Assembly: GCF_012489685.1 (NCBI RefSeq)
Contig: NC_080044.1
Coordinates: 68,620,732-68,684,731 of the forward strand
Direction of reading: 5' to 3'
Length of the DNA: 64,000 bases
Origin: Lotus japonicus
Lineage: Eukaryota > Streptophyta > Magnoliopsida > Fabales > Fabaceae
The translations under genes and the position numbers were made by a program. Shown piece by piece: positions 54,701 to 64,000 of this stretch (within the stretch, counting starts at the first letter, position 1; each line of letters starts with the position of its first letter). Under the pieces are notes generated by a model. The model made no database searches, was not told the DNA's origin, and saw only the letters and a program-made list of their open reading frames with translations.

Positions 54701-57462
54701 ACTAATAAAATCAATTTTGTGCTGGGTAGAATTGATTTTGAAAGAAGTGAAAATGTTTAGCTTTCAAGGAAAATAGAATAGGTTGTGGGTGTATGAAGAA
54801 TAATTTTTTGACAAAATATTTTTATATTTACACTTAAAGAGTGACTCTACTTTACCTTTCAAATAAAATCAATTCTTGAAAAGTCTAAACTCACTTTTAA
54901 AACATGAGAAATGCTAGCATCACGCTCACACACACTTCATGCGGTTGGTTAGTTTTTGCAAAAGTCAACACCTAAATTAGAAAAAATATGCTTTTCTCAT
55001 TCTCTAGTAAAGTAACGAGAAGTGAAGAACAGGACATAACCCTATTTACTACTGGAAATCAGCTTGCAGCGTAGCACCTACAAATTACTGGCACATCGTA
55101 GAAATAAGGATATAGAAAATGAGAACTCTTATAGAATTAAATCGCAACTTTGCCACTTCCAAATAATATTAGTTAAAGGTCCTCCTCAGAACCAGGGTTT
55201 AGCATTCGTTAAGAAGTCCATGCAAAGTATTACCCCAAGTCCCCAACTAAGTAGGGGGGGGGGGGGATTTAATCAATCACGAGTCCATGACTACTAAAAG
55301 AATGATAGTTGTTAAGGTTATGGCACATGACTCAATCTCACATCTAAATAAGTTAGATCCTATATCCAATACAACCAAAAGGCATTACACATCACAATTA
55401 TCATTGTCAAGTAGCATATAGAGATAACCTCCTTGCTTCTGTGCCTCCGCAATCACATGCAAAGCAAGAGTAGTTTTTCCAGAAGCCTCTGGACCATATA
55501 TTTCCACAACACGTCCCTACAAACATCAAACAATTACATATAATAGTTAGCATGAGTACGTGTGCGGTACGTGTGCATGCGTGTGGGTGTGTGGGTGTCA
55601 TGCATGAGGAAAATGAAAGCCAAACAATGACTCTTTACCCAGAAACATTTTTATCTGTAAGAAACTGTCAACCAAAATAATGAGTCGTGAATATTAACCA
55701 ATGATAACAACTATAAACAACTGATATAGACTATTTCTTCATCGTAGCAGATAGAATCGACTGCAAGGAAATAGACAAAACTCAATGTAAAAGGAAAACA
55801 AAAAAGGGTGGGAAAAATAGAAACTTTATCACCAGTAAGTAGTAACCATTAGATACATTAAAAAAGGTTCTAGTTTATCCACATGTGACAAGTGAGCAAG
55901 AAACTTCTTCATGCAGGGATCTAGGTATACCTTTGGAAGGCCACCAATTCCTAGTGCTAAATCTAGAGCAAAAGAACCAGTAGGCACAACAGGTACATTT
56001 TTTGGTGAGACAGAGCGACCAAGCCACATAATAGATCCTTTTCCAAATGCGGAAGTAATCTGATCAAGAGCTTGTTGAAGGGCCAAGTCTTTCTTAGACA
56101 TGTTCTCTTCACCTGAGTCACTTCCATCAGATTTAGAGCGCCTTCTACCTTCAGGTATGTAGAAATGAAAATGTTGTCAACATCTTGTTAACTTCAAATT
56201 GGTACAAACTCCAATAAAAACTGAAAGAACATAGGAAACTAGAGCAGAATGATTTGAAATAGTGCAATATTTACAACAAATCTGCTACTGAAATCAATAG
56301 CAGAGGTAGGCAAGAAATCAAACTGGTATGAAATCTCTGAACAAGTAAATACAAATACCGTAGCCCGTAGGCAATTCAAGAGTCCTTACTAGAGTAACTA
56401 TGCATATGTGGTAGTGACTAAAGTTTGTTATAACCAAACTTTTGCTGAATCAGCTAAGCTGGGAGATAGTTAAGTAGTTAAAAAGTTAGCCCCCTCATTC
56501 TCAAACTACAAATTTATCTCTGGTCTGTATTGTAAAATACTTAATTCATGAAGTCATTTCCAGCAAAAGTAAACTCAATCTGAACATTTTCTTTCATTTT
56601 CTCACACATAATAGGCCTGTACCAGTCCTGGTTCCTCCATCCATTTTTCCTCCCTCTCTCTTTTGCCTCTTCCCCCTTCTATTACTCCATTTCTTTCCTC
56701 ATTCCTAACCATATAACCAACCCCCTTCCTGATTTCCCTCCCATCCTGCCACGTAGGCATGAGGTTACACAATTGCCTGTGCTGATTCATCCTCTCATGC
56801 TACTCCCCACATGTTTCTCCCCAATCTCTTATTACTCATTTGTTTCTACCTTTTTCACATTAGTCATAGTAGGACTACAAGTATAAAAAAGAAAAGCGAG
56901 ATAAATTTGCGACAAGAAACGGCAGAAACTCCTAAGTCAAATGTGACCAGGCTTAGTGGCAGGCATTCAAATACACAACAATCATGCAACCAACAGTTTA
57001 AAACTTGGGTTTTAGCTAGTAATTCACATTTTTCAAAAGCATATGATAATCGTTTTGCATGTTGATTCGCATAAATGACCATTCAGTATAAATTAACTCC
57101 TCCAAACTATATCATCTTTCAATTTCAGGTATAAAGAGAAGGGAATAAAGCAAGAGAGTTTCATTAAACCACCTTTAGATGAAAAGCTCAAAGCCTGTGA
57201 AGTGCCACATATTCCTAGTTTAAAGCCCTGAAAATGAAGGCAAAAAATATGTCAATGAATGGTTGAGTATGTACCAATTTCATTTCAGTGAAGACATGTT
57301 TGGTAACCAAAAGTGATCACTGTGCGTGCATAAACATAATCAATCAACTAATTGAATAAAAGAGGAGATTGCAAATAAAGAAAGCACGTGTTGTGTTGTA
57401 TTCACCTGAGGGACGAACAGGGAGCGACTGAGAAGGATAGTGTTCCGAAACAGCCTCGCCAT
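51737..57462 (-). CDS. RECA3: Organellar RecA recombinase, RECA3-like (mitochondrial), 8 exons
   Basis: Exons (minus): 57406-57462, 57173-57227, 55931-56148, 55429-55516, 54366-54538, 53551-53697, 52542-52676, 51737-52117; phases agree, 417 residues. RecA forms ATP-dependent filaments on single-stranded DNA for homologous repair; plant RECA3 guards mitochondrial genome stability. Visible: an Arg/Leu/Ser-rich presequence ([15 protein letters not shown]), the start of the RecA core at [15 protein letters not shown] (about 56-70), Walker [10 protein letters not shown] (118-126), Walker B VIVVDS (192-197), MAW-like mobile loop L1 region [12 protein letters not shown]2 region [16 protein letters not shown] and the ATP-cap region [21 protein letters not shown]. 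The acidic C-terminal tail (about 375-417) follows. The choice of RECA3 over RECA2 is from recalled similarity. Intron 7 contains a Helitron-like 3' end. Confidence 0.93.
52211..52238 (+). mobile_element. Helitron-like 3' terminus in RECA3 intron 7
   Basis: Plus-strand hairpin CCGGTGCATCGCACGGG (52211-52227) followed by TTTCACC and CTAG (52235-52238) before T. This is the same end type as the Helitrons at 15161 and 44237. I could not identify a matching 5' TC end, so it is probably an eroded copy. Confidence 0.5.
55254..55266. repeat. 13-base G homopolymer
   Basis: A run of 13 G on the plus strand in the RECA3 intron between exons 4 and 5. The length may be unreliable in an assembly. Confidence 0.85.
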
Positions 57463-59799
57463 AGAAGCAAGCAGAGCGCGTTCCAAGCTTGAAAGTTGTC
57501 ACCTGAATACTTATTTATACAGTGAAGTGTGAAGGAAAATGGAATTGAATTTATGTGGATGCATGCCAGTCATGGAGGAGTGAACTACACAGTTCTGCAC
57601 TGCACTGCACTGCACTGAACTTGGTGGGTTTTGGTTTTGGTTTTGGTTTTGTTTATTAGGGTTTCGATCTCATAGGGTGTTTCATTTCCCTCCCTTTTCA
57701 GTTTCCAACCCAATACTGTCACACACACAGTCTTTGTAAAGTTTGGGTTTATGGCCTTTTAATCAATGTATTGTATTGATCTCTTTGACCAAAAATAAAT
57801 TATGTTGTTGAATAATCTGACTTTAGTCCTTTACTCTCTCTTTTTTGTTACATAGGAAAGAATTAATCCTTTACTTTAGGCTTTTTTTTATAGATATTTA
57901 ACTCTTTTTATTAAACCCTTCATCATTGTTATACACCCCGCAATCACCATCGCTATTTCGCCCTCTACCACCACTTAACATGTTCCACCATCGAGGTCTT
58001 GTGTGGCGATGGCGAAATGGAGGTGTAGGTAGACAATGACGATGGCGAGCGTCAATGCGATGAGATGATGGAAGTTTTAGGCAATAGTGGTTGTAGCGGA
58101 AAGTGTCGAACAAAAACATGTTTGATGGTGGTTACAACTTACAACAATGAAAGTTGTCAGGCAATGACAAATCAATGAAGATCTCGAAGTAACGCAAACA
58201 AGCTTTTGTTGTGGAGAAGCCTAAGGTCATGTATGACTCGTGCTAGGCTTGACAATGCGCAATCACCCTCATTGTTGTTTATTCAATAGCTCTCACATTC
58301 AAGAACAACCCAAAACAACAATAAGTAGAACAAGTTATTGCACAGAATAGTTGAAAAATGAGTTGGATCGGAGATAAAGAGAAGTGGTGGCGGTAAAGAC
58401 ACTACTATTTGGTGGGAGAAGAGGTTGCTGAAATAAAGGTTGGTGTAAACAAAGTATTTTTAATGACATATTACAATTTTAGCCGTTAAAATATTAAATA
58501 GTTATATCAACAGTATAATATTTTATGTACCCAAAAAAAACAGTATAATATTTTTGAGAGAAAATGAGAGGTGCACTGAAAATGTAAATTTATTTTACAC
58601 ATCCACTCAATTGATTTCCGCAACATCAGCAATTTATAAATTTACTAATTAAAATTAAAAAGATTTGTAACAACTTAATCCTATGCGACATAATGTGATT
58701 GGACGTCAGTGTAAAACTTCTTTCCGTAATTTATTAATTTACTAATTAAAATTAAAAAGATTTGTAACAACTTAATCCTATGTGACATAATGTGATTGAA
58801 CGTCAGTGTAAAACTTCTTTACACGGAACATGCATATCCATTAATCTCTATTTTTGAAATCTATCAACAGTTTGATTAGTACTTGCTTTAGTTACACTTC
58901 ACAACTTTCATCAAAAAAAAAGTTAGAACATTCATAGAGAAAAAAAAAGTTATCACTAGATTCTAAACTGTTTTCATTCAGGACATAAATTTATTTATTT
59001 GAAGCTTCTTTAGTTACATGAATAGTTCCTGCACAAAACCTAAAACTGAAGCATCCATCATTTGTTTTTTTTTTACAGAATCCATCACTTGTTAATTAAC
59101 AAGTAAATATGATAACAAATTTACAATATACCAATACCGTAGACAAAAAATAAAATTACAAATTATCAACGTTTCTACACGTTGAATAAATAACACGTCA
59201 GTCAATAAGCAAATTAATTTCATTAGTTTCATGCCCATGTATGGGGTTACAAGAAAATAAAAGGAAGTTACTTAAAACTTGTAACCCCATACAACCTACT
59301 TACTTACACCCTTCACCAAATCAAATAACACCATAGCATGACATGACTAGATATTACGCAACTGGATAAATAAAGCCTGGAACATTATAAATTAAAGAAT
59401 TAATGTCAATTCGCTTAAATACTTCAAATTTAATTTAATAGACTTACAAAACAAAGCTGATCCGTGATTTCTTAATAGGACAGCTTTGATGAAGCCGATA
59501 ACAGCAATGAGAAAGCACCAAGTGAAGAGGCACCACCAAATATATATTTCAAGTATACGAGACCACATACAAATTCAAGCAAAATGGCAAACACAGCATC
59601 CTACCTATATAAATAACGACATTCTCCCCAAACTGGCGCAAAATAGGAGAAAAGGGATTTAAATTTTAGACTACTAAGATTTTGGTAAAAAAAATTGAAT
59701 TGAGCAAACAAAAACCACATGAATCCCACTTTCTCTTCAGACATTCTCCAACACAAATGAAACTCAATTGCATGGTTCACCCTCTGCGTTAATGAACTT
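57463..59799. other. Intergenic between RECA3 start and NAP1 end
   Basis: The first part is the RECA3 5' leader and promoter, with simple repeats ('gcactgcactgcact' near 57600 and 'ggttttggttttgg' near 57630). No gene was found in the rest; a 73-codon frame near 57898-58119 has no domain. It holds a 97-bp tandem repeat. Confidence 0.45.
58641..58830. repeat. 97-bp tandem duplication
   Basis: Two near-identical copies (58641-58737 and 58738-about 58830) contain 'actaattaaaattaaaaag' and 'cataatgtgattg'. The copies differ by few bases (for example 'atgcgacat' versus 'atgtgacat'). Confidence 0.85.
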
Positions 59800-62436
59800 C
59801 TACTGCTGCTTGCACTCTGGAGGTCGCTCACCCTGAGGACCATCACCAAGCTGAGCTCTTCCACCCTTCTGAAGATATACATAGAAATCAATCATGCATG
59901 TCAATTTCAGTCCAACAAATTAAAAAGAAAAATAATATCAAGAGTAAGATCACATATCTATGTATCAGTAACATATACCACTACACTTAGATCACAAATC
60001 AGAATATCTTACCTTATGTGCAGATGACTGGAGCAAAATTTGAAATTGTCGCCATAGGAGAGGTCAAGAACCGAAAAAAAGGAAAAAGATTCATTCAGAT
60101 TCAAACCTCAGAAAAAAATTAGAGTTTCAGCACTGCAAGGCAACTAAGATACTATACCTCCGTTTTAGGCTTGCTTTCTTCCTCATCTTCCTCATCCTCC
60201 TCATCATCATCCTCATCTTCTTCATCGTCCTCCTCTTCATCATCATCATCGTCATCTTCATCCTCATCCAATTCTCCAAACTCCTCTCCCTGATTGGCCT
60301 CCCCAGTAAACCATGATACAGCATGGGGAATTATCTTGTCTTTTATTGTCGACCTAAACAAGTATCAGACAATCCATCAAAATACATTCAAAAGTCAAGG
60401 ATGGAGTGTTTAACAAAAATAAGAAGAACAACACTCACCCAATATCATAGTCTTGCTCCATCTGATTCTGAAGTTCCTCAGCCTGTTAAAAAAAATTAAT
60501 TACTTTTTGCAAACAACTTGTTTTCTGTACAGCAGTAGTATAAAAATCCTAAATAACTACTTCCATAATTTTGTTTCTACTATTATGTTCATAAAAAAGG
60601 TCATCAATACCATATCTTCATCGATGTCTTCATCTTCTTCAGGAACTTGTGGTGGACTGAAAAAATTGAAGAAACTTTCACAGTCTTCAGTTTTGGTAAT
60701 TGGCTTAGCATTCTTTGAACCTTTCTTAGGTTTTTTCTTAAGAATCTTCTGTGTCAAACATTTGCCTGGGTGCCATTGAATGTCGGTCCTACAAGAAAAA
60801 AGCAGCAAACAATTTATTCAAGAAAAAAACAACCCCTATTAACATGATTGTAAACTAACATGACAACAAACAGTGGTAACATCAATGGCAAAAAAGAACA
60901 GCATACCCAATTGCCTTCTCCAATATAGGTTCATCCTCATCAATCATGTGGTATGTTTTAGTCAAGACAGTATTTGTGAAATAAGGATTGGTATCAAAGT
61001 AAAACTCAAGCTTGAATCCTTTCGGGTCTTCTACCCTGAACCACTTGATATCTTTGAGATACTTGAGAGCAGCTTCATCACGCTCCGAAATCTATTTTGT
61101 CAGGAAGCAATGAGAGGATAACTCAACATGAAACTAGGTTGCAAAATTTATATAAACATAGATGAAAAAAAGTTAATTGTTGAACACAAGTTGACGAACC
61201 TCCTCAGCTAACACTTCATTATTCTTCATTGCAGTGAGCCAAAAGTCAGGCACTCCTTTCTCTATACAAGTAGAGAGTTGAATTAGCTATAAAAAAAAAA
61301 AAGCAAAAGCTGACAAAGGGAAGAAGAGATATTTCCAAATATTACCTTTACTCTCTTCTGTATCAGGGGAGGTTTCCTTTTCCACTCCTTCAACTTCCGC
61401 AACACCAGTGACAATGTCATAGCGCTGCATCCAGTCATGATAAGTTAAAACTTAAAGGCGAAGATATTACGTATACATTAGTATAAAACAAAATACACGG
61501 TCATGATTTTTAAGTCATAAAACTGATTAAAAGAATAAAGCATGCTGGAAGGAGAAAAATATGCAACTAAACCATGCTACACATTCCAGCCATAGCTTAT
61601 GACATTGAAAGACCAACTAGCTAATATTACCTTGCTGTAAAGAGGTTGATACAGCTTTTGGTATTTTGCCTCAAGTGCTGCTCTCTCCTCAAAAAAACTT
61701 GCCTCTAATTCATCATGTTGACCCTGTAAGATCAGGAAAAAAAATGAAGAGCTAATAGACAAAAACAAACACACAACAAATACGAATACGAAGGACGACG
61801 GTCCAAAACATAACAATGTTATCTTCATCTATATGTAATAAATTGACATGTATCAATTACTTATATTATATGTATGTATATGACAACATTTTACAAATAC
61901 AAATAGTATCATCCAAATTAAAATGAGAAAAAAAGACACAAAACATAGAAAATATAATCACAACACAAAAAATTGAAGAGATCCAAGGAACTTAAAATAT
62001 ACCTGGATCTCTCTGAGAATGTCAACTCTCTTTCTGACAACTGGTGAAAGGGACTCTAGAATATCAGAGTGCTGCCCAGCAAGACTTTGAATCTTGCTCT
62101 GATCAAATTACGCATTCAAAAAAAAAAACAGCAACAAATCAAATCAATGAAGCAAATAGCAAATAAAACATGAGAAATCCAAATCTTAATCTAAAATTCA
62201 TTGAAAATAAACACAAATTGAAGATCAAAGTAGAGTAATAGTGAAGAAGATACTGACCTTGAGAGCATTGACAAGGTCTGCTTTGTTCTCCTCATTGAGA
62301 GCTACACCAGAAGAAACAAAAAATCAAAATCAATATATAAACAATGAATCAACAATGAAATTGAAGATGAAAAACGCAGTAATTGAGTACCAGAGGTGAG
62401 ATCAGAAATGTTGAAGGTGTCTCTGTCGTTGCTCAT
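59800..62436 (-). CDS. NAP1: Nucleosome assembly protein 1 (histone chaperone), 12 exons
   Basis: Exons (minus): 62391-62436, 62258-62301, 62003-62098, 61631-61723, 61346-61424, 61200-61261, 60907-61091, 60611-60788, 60439-60482, 60158-60353, 60013-60027, 59800-59868; phases agree, 368 residues. NAP1 binds H2A-H2B and H3-H4 dimers and moves them on and off DNA. Seen: a coiled-coil dimerisation helix (about 25-75), the NAP core with [39 protein letters not shown] and [10 protein letters not shown], a basic patch [10 protein letters not shown] (possible nuclear signal), and a long Asp/Glu tract encoded by 60175-60275. The end is CKQQ, a CaaX prenylation motif known in plant NAP1 proteins. Exon 11 is only 15 bp (SSAHK). 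Confidence 0.95.
60013..60027 (-). other. 15-bp microexon of NAP1
   Basis: On the minus strand an acceptor TTTTGCTCCAG precedes TCATCTGCACATAAG, which is followed by a strong donor GTAAGATA. It encodes SSAHK and keeps phase 0 with both neighbours, matching the Ser/Lys-rich stretch usually found before the GRAQLGDG end in plant NAP1. Confidence 0.75.
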
Positions 62437-62863
62437 TGCGGATACGAGAGAAAGAGAACGAAGAGGATGAAGCTAAAACCCTAGAAGGATGAGAAGAAGA
62501 GAAAAGAGTAAAGAGGGTTTTTGTATGCTCTTCTATCTCTCCCTCCTTTTCGTAATGCGTGACACCTTCTCTATTTATTGCCTAGGTTTTCCTCTTTTTT
62601 TATTTTGAAGAAAAGAAAGGGCTACTTCCTTTTTCATGGTTTCTGAATTTTTTTTGTTTTCAGGAAGAAGACTTGTCCCTGGAATGTTTTATGGGGGCCC
62701 AATCAGCCTAACCTCCTTCATGTTTTTAACCAAAACAAAAAATTATGTATGTATTCAATACTTACTTTGACCCTCTTTGTCCAAAGAAATACTTGACAAA
62801 ATATATAGGTCTTAATGTAAAAGACGAGAGGAATAACTATTAACAGTTCTGATGGATTCATTC
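62437..62863 (-). promoter_or_regulatory. NAP1 5' leader and promoter region
   Basis: Pyrimidine-rich leader (on the minus strand purine/pyrimidine switches with TTCTCTTTCTC) directly upstream of the ATG at 62436. A segment around 62665-62735 (with 'tgttttatggggg') recurs, diverged, near 63555-63620. Confidence 0.4.
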
Positions 62864-63029
62864 ATTAAAGCTAACATGTGATGGTCGATGTGTCTTCGTC
62901 TTTCTCCCTTTTTTTCATTGTTGATTTCTTCTCTCATCACGCGCGCATTAAAGCTAACATGTGATGGTCGACGTGTCTTCGTCTTTCTCCCTTTTCCCCA
63001 TTGTTGATTTCTTCTTTCATCACGCGCGC
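62864..63029. repeat. 83-bp tandem duplication upstream of NAP1
   Basis: Two copies, 62864-62946 and 62947-63029, each begin 'attaaagctaacatgtgatg' and end 'tcatcacgcgcgc'. They differ by only a few bases. Confidence 0.88.
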
Positions 63030-64000
63030 ACTTTGCTCATGTACCTAATCGACGAAGCAAGTTCATTTTTTCCCACTTCTCTTGGGTGTACTCAACCACC
63101 GACTTTTTTTCTCATATACTCGTCTCTCTTGGATCTTATTCTCTCACACTCTCCACCCATGACCCACCTGCATGAAGCAAAGCTCTCGTGGTTCTTGTTC
63201 TTGCCACCACCCACGCCAAGGAGGTGGTGAGGCCCTCTGATGGTAATGAAAATAACCTACATGCTAATTTTACTTTATTTATAAATGGAGGTATTGTGTG
63301 GTTTAAGGTTTATACTTTAATTTAATTGGGTTTAATCGGTTTTTTACTTGGCGGGACACTAGGCTAGATTTAAATTTCTTCCCTGCACATTAAAATATTA
63401 GTTTCCAACCTTTTATGATAATCATGTATACTTTGTAAGATAAGTATTTCCTTCAGACAATATAATTCAAATAGAATATGTAAGCATATGTATTTTCCGA
63501 TGTACGTACCAAAAAGAAAACATGTGAATTTTTTTGTTTTGATAAAGACGTGTCCATGGATGTTTTATGGGGGGGGCCAAACCTGTCTAACCTGTTTCTT
63601 TTTCCTTTCCAAACAACTTTTTATATATTTATTCAGAATTACTATTAACATTAGGAAAATTAGCTTAACTGACAGAATAGATGAGAAGCAAAAATGACTA
63701 TCCCGAAACATTACAAATTAAAAGATACGGCGTATGAATTATCATTTGAGTATCAAAATTGTATTCTTTCCAGACCATCCCTGGCTAACGTGAACCCAGT
63801 ACAATGTGAATATCAAACTATGAAACCCTCAAGTTAGCCTGCTTGCACTTTCAACAAACTTGGCCCAACTCATATAAACCTGTCCAAAAAAAATAAAACT
63901 ACTGGCACACATGAACTTAATCCCCTAAACAATTCTCATGAGTGAGGAGTTAGACCAAAATAAATGTACCTACAGCAGCAACAAGGTGATGTGAGAGAGA
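63030..64000. other. Intergenic to window end, nothing recognised
   Basis: AT-rich DNA with short frames lacking domains. No RNA gene, transposon terminus or conserved block was identified. Confidence 0.4.

Noticed and set aside
60127..60324. 65-codon frame rich in Met, Lys and Arg
   Set aside because: It is an out-of-phase reading of the NAP1 acidic tract.

Overview
This is a window of plant nuclear DNA. The genes have many short GT..AG introns, the intergenic DNA is AT-rich, and the transposons are typical plant types: Ty1/copia, TRIM, Helitron, Mutator-like (MULE) and L1-type LINE. Gene content (cytokinin dehydrogenases, an ENOD93-like gene, plastid CRM splicing factor, RECA3, NAP1, bHLH041-like factor) fits a eudicot. 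From recalled protein similarity I think a papilionoid legume is likely, but I cannot prove the species. All gene models were built by hand from splice sites and reading-phase checks.

Layout. 1-25 kb is rich in transposons. It holds Helitron-like and degenerate repeats (1-2948), a cytokinin dehydrogenase pseudogene (exon 1 only, 4671-11253) split by a 5.95-kb copia element (5009-10957) with a perfect 5-bp target duplication, juxtaposed fragments of a PPR gene and a beta-tubulin gene (11.85-12.3 kb), a decayed LINE, a 347-bp TRIM with identical LTRs, and a second, intact cytokinin dehydrogenase gene on the minus strand (14666-20466) that carries a Helitron in its last intron. The two CKX copies are convergent and are probably an old local duplication.

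23-36 kb holds a MULE with 47/48-bp terminal inverted repeats, then a CFM3-like CRM splicing factor (plus strand, 9 exons) and an alpha/beta hydrolase (minus strand, 6 exons). 36-47 kb holds an ENOD93-like gene, a LINE tail with an open RNase H domain, a receptor-kinase pseudogene, a MULE with about 250-bp inverted repeats and a 2.4-kb Helitron that contains exon-like fragments and a LINE tail. 47-64 kb is gene-rich: bHLH041-like factor (plus), RECA3 (minus) and NAP1 (minus), the last with a 15-bp microexon.

The genes are ordinary unlinked plant housekeeping, organellar or regulatory genes; I see no operon-like or clustered pathway apart from the CKX pair. I did not find a convincing new molecular system. 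The most informative signals are the transposon structures, their target duplications, and the chimeric gene fragments.
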